NCBI GenBank assembly: GCA_013115135.1
Contig: JABANP010000400.1
Span: 1 to 50,686, forward strand
DNA from: Perkinsus olseni
Lineage: Eukaryota > Perkinsozoa > Perkinsida > Perkinsidae
Direction of reading: 5' to 3'
Length of the DNA stretch: 50,686 nucleotides
Each line of letters starts with the position of its first letter. Positions within the stretch are counted from its first letter, which is position 1. The notes beneath the pieces were generated by a model. The model searched no databases, had not been told where the DNA came from, and saw only the letters and a program-made list of their open reading frames with translations. A program made the position numbers and the translations under genes. Positions 20,737 through 40,929 of the stretch are shown piece after piece.

Positions 20737-22807
20737 CTGTCTTTGACCAGAGTGAACTAAAGATACGCCGATATTGGCAAGCTTGGTCAAAGATCGATCA
20801 CCGGAGGAAGTGGTCTCGAGAACAGCCCTCATCAGCGTCGTAACGCGGATGACTTCTGGCCGGAACATTGCTCCGAGCGAAGATCGGGCGGAATTTTTTC
20901 GAGGCTTTAGCGGAGCGAAGCTTCTCAGTTTCCGCTCTGTTATGAGTTAGACCTACCCCGACTCTCCGGTCAGCGCTTGATTGACAACAAAACTGAACCA
21001 TTCGGCAAGGTGCAGCCAAAAGTGCTTGAATTGGTCGAGGAGTTGGCAATGCCCCCCTTGCTGGTGGACTGGTAAGCCTTTCCACCCATGTGGAGGTTCA
21101 GCATGACTGGCCGAGACTCTCGGCACTCTCGGCCCGAGACCGCCCGTTTGCTACGCTTCCGTTAGTCCCTCAAAGAGGGTGTGTGTCGTGATACTCTGAT
21201 TGTGTTGTACTGTCCCATCCTGTCTTAGTAGCTTTGACTAAAGATATTATAGCCTAGCGCTAGATTAGTTATGTTGTAAGCACGTTTGAATAACAATATT
21301 AAGTTTATAACCACTAACCTTTGTGGTTGGTTATTAATCTGGTGTGGGATCTGTGTGTATCACGGTGATACTATCACCACATGTGATGGGGATGGAAATT
21401 ATAGAGGTGTCTCCGTTATTCTGACGTTTGCCAAGTAGTGCGTGGAAAACTCATTATAGCAGTTTCTCTCGGATTCTCATTGTTTAGGTCTCGTGAGTGT
21501 TTCGCTGTCCTCCCTTGTGGGGCAGCGACACCTTAAAGGTCCCCAAAAGTTTTGGGGTCGGTCGAGATCGCGCCCTCAGTCTAGACGTTCTAACTTTCGT
21601 TAGCAAGCTGACTCCAATAAGAAGTTGGTGGACTGCCACAGCGAGATGCTTGGCTGAAATTCACCCGAAAGATGAGTTTCCCAGGTACGCCTCGGCGGCG
21701 ATTCGTTGTACCCGTGATATGTTAAGGGCTAGTGATTACCAAGATTAGTAACAGAACAGTATGCGATAAACGCACCTAACCTAGGAAGAGACGCGATAAT
21801 CGCCGCTCCATTCAACAATCAGCGTTTTTCGCGAAGCCATAACTCGAGACGAGGAAATGCTAGGAATTCCTCCGGTCTCTTTGGCCGAAGCTAACGGGTT
21901 CCTTACGTGATCGGGGATCTAAATGTCTCCTCAGTTGGAATATCCTACAGATAGTTCAAAACTTCAAGCTTCGAATTCATCAACGTATAGGTTGTGGGTT
22001 CAATTCTACCCCTGTAATTCAGGGGTACTATTGAACCCAAGGCTTGAATTCAGGGCCTGAATGCCGTATCACGGTCCCACGCGGACCACTGAGCGATCAT
22101 CGCGCTCAACCAGCTCAATTGAACTCTTCCGAGAAGGCACAAATTCGGTGGACACAACCCCGATATTTCACGGCAACAAACCCAACCTGACTGATCACCA
22201 ACTCAGCAACTACCGTCATTAACGACTACCCACAACGCAAGCTCAGGAACTAGTCTGACACTCGACAACAAACGGTCGGCTGAGAGAAGCACGACGGAAG
22301 GGAAGGCGAACGACTGCGCTTCGCCTCGGGGACGACGCCGCCAGGCGAAGCGCTCTGCGACCGGTGAGCAGAGATGCCGTTGGGAGCTCGGCTAGAAGTC
22401 CTTCGCCCAGTCCATGTTCACGGGACCATCCGGTATATCCTGAAAATGAGCAACAGCTAGCCAGTCCTCCCCGAAATCCGAAGAGATTCATTATTTTCAA
22501 GTGTGTAAAAAGCCTTTTTTCCGCCATTTTTTCAAAAAAAACAACATTTTCCGCATAAATTCCCTGTGCGTCCTCGCGGCAACTTTTTAGAGCGCAGTGT
22601 GTCCGTACAATCAGCGAGCACGGGTTTATATACTCATAAACATATATGTTGATCCATATTTCATAAACATATATTACTAGCCTCAGCTAGTACTATATAC
22701 TAGCCTCAGCCCTCCTACCACAACTCCCCCATTTCGAGATTTCATTATACCGCAGTTCGTGCAACTCCAGTGAGCGCCCCCAGACCGGTACGACGATAGT
22801 GGCCTAC
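20737..22807. other. Intergenic region (no gene seen)
   Basis: No convincing coding exon. It contains a strong imperfect hairpin at 21995-22039, a fragment resembling the 19.1-kb repeat at about 21640-21690 (GAGATGxTTGGCTGAAA), and AT-rich sequence from 22600 to 22700. Confidence 0.4.
21995..22039. repeat. 45-nt hairpin next to tRNA-like sequence
   Basis: TGGGTTCAAT, a 2x2 mismatch, TACCCCTG, a 5-nt loop, then CAGGGGTA, mismatch, ATTGAACCCA: 18 paired bases. On the minus strand the arm GGGTTCAATAG resembles a tRNA T-arm, and about 70 bases upstream GAGCTGGTTGAGCGC resembles a D-arm. Confidence 0.7.
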
Positions 22808-22897
22808 CTCAGCTGCACTCTCCAAGCCCAGTAGACCAGGGTCCGTGCTGTCCAGCCATTGCTCCATAATCTGGTCCTTGTTTGGCTTCCATTCCGA
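22808..22897 (-). CDS. Orphan exon, unassigned
   Basis: A 30-codon exon bounded by AG at 22899-22898 and a GTAGGC donor at 22807. It reads SEWKPNKDQIMEQWLD, then STDPGLLGLESAAE, with no stop and phase 0 at both ends. It lies about 450 bp downstream of the last confirmed PKG exon (which also ends in phase 0), so it could be the PKG C-terminus. It does not show the WDxxF-type tail of AGC kinases, so assignment is open. Confidence 0.4.
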
Positions 22898-23352
22898 CTT
22901 CACAGTGCGTGATAAAAGACCATCCTACGAGACGAAAGGCTGTCCAAACCTCGATCGGGGGACGATCTCTTCTTGTGCATGCATAGCTCATCTCCCTCGA
23001 GGGAACACACTACTAAGAGAGGCTCTACGCTCCTTCCTTCGCGCGTTTGACTGGTGAAGGTTGGTGAATGCTTCACCTGTGATTCGTATAAGCTACCATG
23101 CCAGACGTGGGTAGTTCAGTTTCCACTCAAAAAACCCTCGTTTCCTCCTGGCGTCGACTACGAATGACATAGAAGAAGCAACACGCTTCTCTACTCCAAG
23201 ATACAGCAATTTCTTTCTATCTCTTCTTACCGCGAATACGCAAGAAAACACTGAAAAGCATTACGAGCATAGTCAGTCCCTCCAAAGCAGCGCCTCATAA
23301 CCGACCCAGCTAGACCATATCTATTCAATGCTGTGGTCTGCCACGCGCTTAC

Positions 23353-32391
<9,039 letters not shown>

Positions 32392-33250
32392 CTGTGCCCT
32401 TTTACGATGGTCTCGGAGGCCGAAGTTCCCGCCACTACTTTGCCGGCCTGGAAAGAAAGGTCGCGATGGAACTCAAATGGGCAAAACTGGAGTGGCCAGA
32501 ATTTCCTGTCCAACCGTGCAGGAGGCACAGCACAAATGCTGTGCTGAAGGTCGCCCAAAAATTTTTTTGGTGATGTTCTTTGGTGACGAGTCCGTTTTCA
32601 AAAATGAATCTTCACCCAAAAGCATCAATTTCCCCCACCAGAGCTTCCGTCTAGCCTCCCCATATTATACCTCAGAGCGTTGAAGATACAAAGATACCTT
32701 CGCATAGATTTTTCGGACTACCGAAAATATTTTTCCACGTTCCAATTTTTACTATGAATTCAAACATATACAGCGCAGACCAGGCACGCGGCCAACCTCC
32801 AGGTCTTACTAGCTCTTCTCGAAGTAGATTTTTCGGCTCCCGAAAGTGTCTCACTCGACACCTTTCGTGTGTCCCTACCTGAAACGAGCTAAATATTCGC
32901 GGGATGAGCAATAATAATTCGCACGAACAGAGGCTTGCGAAAAATTGTGATGAGTGGGTATCGCTGAGGTCCTCGTGAAGCGAAGATACCCGTCCACCCC
33001 GGGGTAGCCCCACCTGGACGACCTCCTCCCGGTTGCTGCTGCTGGGCGGTAGGCGACAGAGCGACGGCATTATTCTGCTTGGGAGACCGATGAACTCCCT
33101 CACCTCGCTGTCGGCCCGATGATGCTGCAGGGGGAGGGACTAAGTGCGAACTGATTGAAAAAGGGTAAAATAGCTCTCAGATCGCAGGCCCGTGGTCATG
33201 GTTGAAGGAATCACCCCATACGACGAGAATCCGATCGGAGCCGACTTTAC

Positions 33251-33281
33251 CCGATGCAAGCGAGGACGAGCCGCAACCCAT
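33251..33281 (-). CDS. Candidate first exon of PKG with acylation motif
   Basis: ATG at 33281 opens MGCGSSSLAS, followed by G and a consensus donor GTAAAG at 33250. MGCxxS is the classical site for N-myristoylation plus palmitoylation, and Toxoplasma PKG isoform I is known to be acylated at its N-terminus. The phase (1) does not match the exon at 32391 directly, so a small intermediate exon would be needed, perhaps around 33080-33000 (Gln/Pro/Gly-rich). If wrong, PKG could start at the ATG at 32385. Confidence 0.35.
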
Positions 33282-34120
33282 TGTGGTGGTGGTCGACCGA
33301 GGAAAGAAGGGACGGGAAGAAGAGAGGCAAACACAGAGTGCTGAGGGAGACAGCTGCCACAATACTCCCCATTGGGGCGTCCCCAACAGTACCGGACGAC
33401 CCTTGGCGGGATGAATTGAGCTTACAAACTCGACTCACTTTGGCTGCTGTTCATGAGAAAAATGCGGAGAAATGTAACGAACAATGAACGGAAAGAATGA
33501 AGAACAGGGCGACGCATCAGACAGATGCAACCAGGAAATGATACTCGGCAGCGTATCGGAACTCGGAAGCTCCGCGGCAACTATACAAGATTCCCCTTTC
33601 TTCGGATCGTCCCTATTTTCCCCGTGTTCGGCTCGAATCAGCGCGAGCATCAGTATATTCTCGCTCGTGGCGAAAGACCATTCAGAAATAGAAAGGATAC
33701 CGGGAAGCATCCCTCGCAGACATGAAAATTCAGATGGATTACCTCGTGGACGGCGGGCTGCTCGGAAGGGGCAGAGTCAACCTCAAGATGATACAGAGAA
33801 AGTTAAGCGCCGATGAGAGAAAAAATAGCGCCCGTCCGGAGAGTGTTCCCGATCTTCGCTCAATGCAATGTTCCGGTCAAAAGTCATCCGCGTTACGATG
33901 CCGATGAGTTCTCAACGTGTCGTTGGTATCGCCGATGTATAACCGGTTCGTGTAGATGACGCACTCAGATGGGGAGCTTGGCTAAGGCGGCTCATCTGTT
34001 GAATGATAATCAGGCGTCCTTAGGTGAGGTCAGTGAAGACTCATCGAAGAGGAGCGTTTCCTGTCCAGGAACGGTACCTTCGTCTGCGCAGGTAACATGA
34101 AGGTAAACTTTGCACGCGGC
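33282..34120. other. Intergenic region with dispersed repeat copy 2
   Basis: No gene called. From about 33900 the minus strand matches the plus strand of 19340-19620. Confidence 0.45.
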
Positions 34121-34190
34121 TCAAGAATTGGCAGAGCCTCTCAAAGGCTCCAGGCTCCACAACCTAATACTGCCTCTTCCCAGTTCCACT
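33900..34190 (-). repeat. Dispersed repeat family, copy 2
   Basis: Inverted partner of 19340-19620. The best block, 33905-33985, differs at only a few bases. Its upstream side merges with the fragment at 34121-34427. Confidence 0.75.
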
Positions 34191-34427
34191 AGCGCTCGCA
34201 GGATCGCAGCGCTTGTGAAATTGAGGAGAGGCAGCAGTCTATTGAACACACTCGGAGCATCTTGGTGATTCTCCAGAGTAGAACCCGACTCGGTCGAGCC
34301 ACGAGCGAGCCACTGGCCGAGCCTCGGAGCCAGTAAGATCGATTCGAGCCGATAGGAGCGACCAAAGATCCATCCTCGTCTAAACGCTGCGTATTCCCCG
34401 TCCGAATGCTTGCCTAACAAGTTACTG
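34121..34427 (-). pseudogene. Unrecognised gene fragment (NRLLPLLN family)
   Basis: Open for about 100 codons after a strong acceptor (CCGCTGCAG), containing RRGWIFGRSYRLESILLAPR and NRLLPLLNFTSAAILRALVE, ending in TGA. A related frame (NRLLPLLN...ETILRALVKLSSG) lies at 37897-38010 on the plus strand. An upstream candidate exon (34815-34675, with SNVLESAVSIQ and a GTGAGA donor) does not agree in phase. It belongs with the dispersed repeat family; function unknown. Confidence 0.4.
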
Positions 34428-34674
34428 CAGCGGCAAGTAGTTGCAACAAAATTTGCGCCATCCCAGCAAACTAATACTGAAACTCGGATTCCGAAGCGAC
34501 GATCAGTACCAGAATCGATTCCGAGTCCCGGAATCAATTCTGGTATTGAACTTAGAGAATCCGTTTTCAACGACCGCTATAAATCCAATTAACCCCATTG
34601 GCATTCCCCCGAGCGTCGAAGCATTTGACATCACCCTCTCCTGCCACAGTATATGATACGATGAAAGATCTCAC

Positions 34675-34815
34675 CTGAATACTCACAGCCGACTCGAGCA
34701 CGTTAGAGGGCACATAATGGAGCAGCAGAGGTGAGCCGACCAGGGCAGATGCTGCAGGAGATCGCACCACCAAGTCGATGAAGAAAGGATCCGCATAGCC
34801 TTCTAGATAAATCAT
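34675..34815 (-). CDS. Candidate exon, unassigned
   Basis: 47 codons from an ATG at 34815 (MIYLEGYADPFFIDLVV...) to AVSIQ, followed by a GTGAGA donor. It may be the 5' part of the fragment at 34121-34427. No family recognised. Confidence 0.3.
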
Positions 34816-35701
34816 ATAGCTAACACTACGCTCGCGATTGGCAGAAAATTACATGGCGACACGTGCAAAATGGAAACCCTGCAAACCTCAGACACTGGAA
34901 GAGAGGTGAAATGGTCCCTGCAAGTCCAAACTATCGTTCATCTCAGTCATTTACATGCTGGGTGTGACAAGCGTAGGCTCGCTTTGGCAAACAGTGAAGA
35001 AGCTGATAAAATGTGACCACAGTAACACTATCATGCTTGGAGTTCCAATCCCTTCAGGCTAAGCTTCCTTTGAAGTATCTTCGATTACCATGAACGTCAC
35101 GAGTAACCCAAAGATACTTGAGTCAAAGGTTCAGAAAGATTCCCACCAGCAACTGCTTCCGAGAATATCAATCTCATCACGACTCAAAAATCGAAATATC
35201 TTTCCTACCCGAGAGAGCCCCGCTCAACCTCAAGATACATTTACTTAGGCTTCAGAGAGATTCCCATTTAAAGTAATCGTCACCAGCCTTTGGCCTCGGA
35301 CGCAAATTACCCATTTGATATTTTTATCATCATTTGCCTCTCATCTTCAACGTCAGTCAAGGCTGAAACATTTGCGTGTCTACAAAGCCGAACTGGCTTC
35401 AGTTAGAGCTAATACAAAGATTCGTCATCATTCGCTTCTACATTTATTAGCAGGTCATACAAATGCCTCAATAATCAGTCATTGAAAAGGTCACCGCATG
35501 AAACCAGAGAACCAAAACGGTTCAACTGGCACATTTAGCTTCCAATCAGACTCGTCATCTTTTATAATCACTCCTGCTTTATATCAGTTAATCATTAAAA
35601 ACAGCCAACACTCAACGCAACAGTAAAAGCAACACCGGAGTCGAACCGAACTCAACCCACGACCAAACTCGATCGTCCAGCAGCAGCAGGAAAGACCCTC
35701 C
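34816..35701. other. 3' side of eL8 (no gene seen)
   Basis: AT-richer spacer with several copies of AAGATAC or its complement (for example near 35070, 35110 and 35235). Probably contains the eL8 3' untranslated region. Confidence 0.4.
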
Positions 35702-36845
35702 TTAGGCGGCGATGGCCATCTTCTTGGCGGCCTCCTCAGCAAGAGCCTTCTCGCGCTTGGCGATGACATCGTTGGACTTCTGACCCATGATTCCACCACC
35801 CCAGTGACGACGGATGTCGGTGTTCTCGTTATACTGGACGTGCATGGTCTTCTGGATGGTCTCCAAGGCGGCAGCGTCCTCCTTGCCGACCTCAGTCACG
35901 GCAACAACGGCGGCAGTCTTCTTGCCGACGAGCTGACCGAGACGGGACTTGCCCTTGATGATGCAGTAGGGGACGTCCTTCTTGCGGCAGAGGGTGGGGA
36001 GCCAGACGACAAGCTCGATGGGATCGACATCAGAGGCGATGACGACGAGCTTGGCCTTGTTCTGCTCAACAAGAGAAGTGACCTTGTTGAGACCGAAGGC
36101 GATGGAAGTGGGCTTAGTCTGGGTGGTCTCCTCACCGGCCTCCTTGGCCTTGGCGATGGCCATGAGACGGGCGCGCTTGTCAGCGGGAGTCTCGGGGCGG
36201 TACTTGGCCAAGAACTTAAGGACGTGAGTGGCCTGGTTCTTGTTCAAGGTGTTGGTGAACTGGTTGATCATCGGCGGGACCTGAGCAGAGAGAAAACAAA
36301 ATCCAGTTGAATACAACAAGACAATGTGAATTACAAAGCCCGTCCAAATGACCAACCAACGGATGCCAAAGCATCAAAGGCAGCGAGCACTACAACCTCG
36401 GAAGCGGCAGAAGCCACTGGTGAAGGAGAGATGCTCAGGCTCAAGGCCTTGCCCACATTGGTGGCCTCTTGGAGCAGGCTGCATTAGCCCCCTCAAGGTC
36501 GCACCTTCAGGCGCTGCATGAGAATGGACTTCTTGCGCTGAAGGTTGACGTTCTTGGGCCACCTGACGTAACGGGTGAGGTCACGACGGGGCTGGACGTC
36601 CTGGCCAATGCCGAAGGAACGAGTCTTCTTCTCGGGGAGGATAGACCTGAGGATCGAAGAGCGATAAATGGGGTGAAACCTAACCTAATCCGAATCTTCC
36701 ACGCTCGACCTCAAGATACCACGAGACAATCATCCCATTCCTACTTTCCGTGGGCGGGGGCCTTGGCCTTCTCGGCCTTGCCGATCTGAGGGACGGCGGG
36801 AAGAGTCTTTCCCTTCTTGGTAGTCTTAGAGGCCTTGGGCGCCAT
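35702..36845 (-). CDS. RPL7A: 60S ribosomal protein eL8 (RPL7A), three exons
   Basis: Cytosolic large-subunit protein. Exons (-): 36845-36745, 36646-36505, 36280-35702; introns 98 and 223 bp, both GT-AG, phases 2 and 0. The product is 273 residues, close to the usual 260-270. Start [16 protein letters not shown]; then the family signatures RTRSFGIG-like ([20 protein letters not shown]), [32 protein letters not shown], the L7Ae/L30e fold with [20 protein letters not shown] and KSRLGQLVG, and the end [18 protein letters not shown]. Codon use is strongly biased to C-ending codons, unlike neighbours, as expected of a highly expressed gene. A hairpin lies about 270 bp upstream of the start. Confidence 0.98.
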
Positions 36846-37111
36846 GTTGAACGGTTGACTTGGGAGCTTTGTTTCTGACCAGCTTCAACCTCGGGTGCGC
36901 GCTATCGATCAGGTGATCGATTTATCAGCGCATCATCAGCACAACACAAAAGCCGATTTCTCGTCCTGTCCCGTGTATGTCGAACGCGGCCCACGAGGTC
37001 CCCTTAGACGGCGACTCCGCCGAAGTCCCCGAGTATGGCCGGAGGGTCATAGCACTGAGCGACGAAGTGAGTCAAGGGCTGAATGTTTGGTTTTAAATCC
37101 GCGACTCATGT

Positions 37112-37157
37112 AGGTCGACCTCAAAGATACTCTTTTAAGTATCTTCGAGGTCGACCT
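37112..37157. repeat. 20-bp inverted repeat upstream of eL8
   Basis: AGGTCGACCTCAAAGATACT, loop CTTTTA, then AGTATCTTCGAGGTCGACCT: 20-bp arms with one mismatch. It includes AAGATAC, which recurs around eL8. Could be a small foldback element or a cruciform regulatory site. Confidence 0.85.
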
Positions 37158-37889
37158 TGCGCATGACACGTGAGGTTGAGCTCTTCCTACACTGTGATTA
37201 GATATCCTTCTTGTGCAGATCCTGACGGAGGGCCTAGGCCCGCCACCAGCTCTGCTGCAGCTCGAGGAAGACCCCAGCCCTCAGCCTGCCGTCACGATCC
37301 GGAGAATCTTTGATCATGAATGGAAGATACCAGGTGACCTCGTCGCCCTATCAGCACACCCATACGCTTCGAAGGGGCCGCAGTTAATTCGAGCACTCTA
37401 TTGGAGTCGCTCCTTTTCACTCGTGTCACTCGGAGGGTCAGTTTGACGTTAATTCTGTCGTTAGTCTTCACGCAGCTGGGGAAATAATCTCTTCTAAATA
37501 AATCGTCTAATTTCTAAAGATGCTTCTTCCCAGCAATACGCTTAGATAACCTATGGCGCACCACCCTCGGACTTCGGGTATTAGGTGAAGGTCACCGAAG
37601 GGCGACCTCAGGTGACCCTGGTTTCCAAGGGTCACTGTCAGTGTCACGCATATTTATTTTTTTAGATTAACTTTTTTCTTTTTTTGCCGGCTTTCTTTAG
37701 ATTTTCACCTTTGCCCACGCAACTGTCCAGTACCAGCCTCGACGGTACCCGAGTTTCTGAGCCATGCTAACTTATGCTGGGATGGCTCACTGAACCAATA
37801 TTCTGAAATTCGTATTTTACCGTAAATTACGGTATTGATGGAAATAGGTCCAAAAATCAATTCCGAAACGGGTTCTGAGCTTCAGACTC

Positions 37890-38010
37890 TCTGTAGGTGT
37901 CTAATAGACTGCTGCCTCTCCTCAATCACAGGAGAGCTTCCGGGATTGATTTTAACGTCTCAGAGACGATCCTGAGAGCGCTCGTGAAACTCAGTAGTGG
38001 TACTCTAGTT
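37890..38010 (+). repeat. Copy of the NRLLPLLN fragment
   Basis: Related in inverted orientation to 34165-34250: both contain AATAGACTGCTGCCTCTCCTC and a downstream GAGCGCT motif. It encodes NRLLPLLN and ILRALVKLSSG before diverging. Confidence 0.65.
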
Positions 38011-38631
38011 CCGACGAAAAACTCGGTCACTAATGCAGAGGTGGGAGACCGAAATGTAAGGAACCGCGCGCGACAGGCGGGTAAAAGCAACAGGAGAAAC
38101 GCTGGCAAGTAGGAACGAGAAACCTGAAACCCCTGCCCAGTGAAACCAGATCTCCAGAGTTGCTCCCTTGCAATGATTGCTTCTCCCTTGGGTTTTGGGA
38201 ATCACCCTAGCGAAGGATACAGCATCGCTCCGCTAACCCTGGCGTTCAGGTGTCCCTCCCCTGGTCAGCCGCTCGCTGCTTTCCAAGCGTAAGAAGGGCC
38301 CGGTGGATAGAGTCCTCCTCCTGCTGATGATGACGGGCCAGGACCTAGCCGAGGCTGCCATTGAGGTGGAGATGGGTGTTGATGAACTGACTAAGACGCT
38401 GAGAGGCACGACCATTGGGATGTACTAATAGGGAGGTGGCCGGACTTACTTCGAAAAGAGAGTTATTCAACTCCTTCGTTCTTGAAGTTCCTCATAAAGT
38501 TCGAGTTGTCAGACATACATAGAAGCGAGGGCAAACGCTTTTAATGAGAACAGTATCAGACCATGGCAACGCCGTCGGGTGAAGGCTGCCGCTCGCTGGT
38601 GGTTTTTTTTCTTCGGTATCGGTAGGCGTTA

Positions 38632-40929
38632 GTGCCTCTCTCGTTATGGGGGTCGTTGATCGGGCGTTTAAACCGAGCTGAACTTAAGGTCCTTTCTTCT
38701 TGCCGGTTAGTTCTGCCAAGCAGGTATGTACTCTCTCGAGCAGTCGATGGATCCAAGTTGAAAGAGTTGAAAGCGAGCTCAATTTGGAGGGAATATGTCC
38801 AGGCGTACGAAACTCATACCACTCCTTTCGATATTCAACTGCATGATGTAACGGAGGACAGAGCCGTCCACACAGAGACTGGTTCCATTGCGGACATTTT
38901 CCGCTTGGCGACGTCTCACGCCCTGGTCGGGTCCAAGAAGACTGCAGAATTTTCGGAGAGGTTCGATGCCAGCATGCAAGCTGCAACGATCGGGGAGATC
39001 ACGGAGCTTCTGTGGTGGATGGCTGATTCGGACTCGAGGGCACAGCTAGAGGTGTCAGAAAAATCAGGCGGAGCGAAGCAGGATTGGTTGGATAATGAGG
39101 AGGTAGTTGGCGCGGTGTGTGAGGTTTTGAGTCAGAGGTTACCGGTGGCCCTGCGGGCTTGCATGAATCGAGTCGTAAGCGGGCGGTGGTATGAGGATGT
39201 TTTATCGGTGTGTATAAGGGTACTTGGCGCCTTGGGGAATCTTAGGTTGAAGCGTGCATGTCGCGAAGGCGAAAGATACGAGCGTTGCTTGGATGCAATA
39301 TATGAAGCGCTTGAAGCATGCGCTAAGAAACGCAGCTTTCCGGGAGACGTGGTAGGTCTGCTGGCGGCCGCTTGTGCTGACTTAAAGCCTCTGGGAAACT
39401 CTATGCGGAAAATCGCCCGAATTTTGAAAGGTTCGGCTATCAGCCGAGTAAAGGAGCTCACGGCCACCGAGTTAGTCGATGTTACTTGGATGGTATCTTA
39501 TGTGCATGCGTGCACGGATCAAGGATTTCGTAAAATCATGGGAGCGTATCTTGAAACGGTTTTGTTCAGCAGCTTGAGGGCTCAAAAGATACCCGAGTAT
39601 CCATCTATGCTGGTTCGGATGATGTTGACCTTTCCGAGGCATGCAAGGTTGAAGATACAGATATGTCAAGTCCTCGAGGTGGTAGAAGGAAGGGAGTCCT
39701 TGGACGCTTATGGGTGCGCTCTAGCTTTGAAGGCAGTGGGAAAGGATCTTCGGAAAGAGACAAGGGAGGAACTGATAGAAAAAGTGAAAAGAAATATCGC
39801 TTCGCTCCGCCCAAATGAGTTCGCTTTGGCGATTTCGTCGGTAGCCGATTTCGCTACCATTGTTGATACGGTGGAGACGGGCAGTAGGATGATCGATTAT
39901 GTGGGGGCGAAAGATTTGCCAAATCTTGCGCGTGCGTACGGAGAATCTTTTTGGGAGGTTAAGCTTGCGAATGATGGGCGATACGAAGATATGGGACGCG
40001 ACCCGATAGAGCATTTCTTCAAAGGTCTGCTGTTGGCTGTGGTGGAGAGTATACAGAATCTTCCCTGTGCGGGAATATCTTTGATCTTGTCCGAAACCAG
40101 GAGGTTGAATTTGGAAGTGGATCTTCTCGGCGAGCATCTGCCGGTCATTGCTCGCAGACTGGAAAGTGCTACGTACCCACTGGAGCGAAAAACTCCAAAA
40201 TCGGTTATGAACAACCCGTCCAAAATCGATCACGTGATCGATTCAGAACCGTCCATGCCTCTAGGCTCCCTGGTGGATCTACTGTGGGCGGTGGTTCGGC
40301 CTACTTTCGTCGGCGTATCCCCGGAAGAATACGAAAATCGGGAATGGAGTTTCGAGGCTGCCATTGAAAAGACGCTGTACATGCTAGCCACACAAGATTC
40401 GCCAGAAATGAGGGCGGATCAGATCGGGAGGCTTTGGGAGGTCCTCGCGCGAGTCGCAGAATTCAGGAAATTTTTGGGAGGAAAAAACCCGCTTTTACGC
40501 CCAGGAGCGCTGAAAGGAGCGCGAAGAACTACCGCTCTGAGGATGGCGGAGCTTCCACTGGAGGATATCTTTTTCTCTGCGTCGCTCATGCTTCGAGTTC
40601 ATAAGCTATGCCTGGAAGTAGTGGATGGAGTGGTACTTGAAATGGTCGTGCTTGCGGTCGTCAGATTGGATCCGATTGCCCGACCGGGGAAGGAGGAGCT
40701 CTCGGACGGGCTAGACGCCGCCGCCGGGAGCTTGCCGTTCTTAGAGGTCCCCACGGAAGACGCGGAAGAGAGCCTACGCGTGCATGAGGACGTCGTCGGG
40801 TTGGTTATTGAAGATTCGGAAGAGGTCGGGTGCCGAGTATGTGCGCTCAGAGATGCTCTCCGGGACCACGGCTTTGAGAGACAGGCTGAGGTCCTCTGGG
40901 AAAATATTAGGGTTGAATACACCGGCTGA
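38632..40929 (+). CDS. Probable mitochondrial helical-repeat protein (765 aa, single exon)
   Basis: One uninterrupted frame of 765 codons, ending TGA at 40927-40929. The first 40 residues (MPLSLWGSLIGRLNRAELKV, then more Arg/Leu/Ser) suit a mitochondrial presequence. The rest is almost wholly alpha-helical in character, with Leu/Ala/Arg-rich segments of 30-40 residues and recurring patterns such as LLAAACADLKPLG and ALAISSVADFATIV. This resembles the heptatricopeptide or RAP-type RNA-binding helical proteins of alveolate and algal organelles. I saw no clear RAP domain at the C-terminus, so the family is inference. The lack of introns contrasts with every other long gene here. The gene could be a retrocopy or simply belong to an intron-poor family. 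Confidence 0.75.
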   Translation: MPLSLWGSLIGRLNRAELKVLSSCRLVLPSRYVLSRAVDGSKLKELKASSIWREYVQAYETHTTPFDIQLHDVTEDRAVHTETGSIADIFRLATSHALVGSKKTAEFSERFDASMQAATIGEITELLWWMADSDSRAQLEVSEKSGGAKQDWLDNEEVVGAVCEVLSQRLPVALRACMNRVVSGRWYEDVLSVCIRVLGALGNLRLKRACREGERYERCLDAIYEALEACAKKRSFPGDVVGLLAAACADLKPLGNSMRKIARILKGSAISRVKELTATELVDVTWMVSYVHACTDQGFRKIMGAYLETVLFSSLRAQKIPEYPSMLVRMMLTFPRHARLKIQICQVLEVVEGRESLDAYGCALALKAVGKDLRKETREELIEKVKRNIASLRPNEFALAISSVADFATIVDTVETGSRMIDYVGAKDLPNLARAYGESFWEVKLANDGRYEDMGRDPIEHFFKGLLLAVVESIQNLPCAGISLILSETRRLNLEVDLLGEHLPVIARRLESATYPLERKTPKSVMNNPSKIDHVIDSEPSMPLGSLVDLLWAVVRPTFVGVSPEEYENREWSFEAAIEKTLYMLATQDSPEMRADQIGRLWEVLARVAEFRKFLGGKNPLLRPGALKGARRTTALRMAELPLEDIFFSASLMLRVHKLCLEVVDGVVLEMVVLAVVRLDPIARPGKEELSDGLDAAAGSLPFLEVPTEDAEESLRVHEDVVGLVIEDSEEVGCRVCALRDALRDHGFERQAEVLWENIRVEYTG

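Larger units (their letters stand above)
36846..38631. other. Spacer between eL8 and the 765-aa gene
   Basis: Divergent promoters for eL8 (-) and the gene at 38632 (+) must lie here. It contains a 46-nt inverted repeat (37112-37157) and a copy of the NRLLPLLN fragment (about 37890-38010, +). No intact gene seen. Confidence 0.5.

Noticed and set aside
23227..23352. Unspliced extension of the last PKG exon
   Set aside because: A good GTAAGC donor follows FKNFDF and the read-through sequence lacks any AGC-kinase tail feature.
35804..36310. 168-codon plus-strand frame opposite eL8
   Set aside because: Shadow of the biased codon use in the eL8 exon on the other strand.
36282..36504. Possible C/D-box snoRNA in the eL8 intron, as in vertebrate RPL7A
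   Set aside because: No properly spaced RTGATGA and CTGA boxes or terminal stem found.
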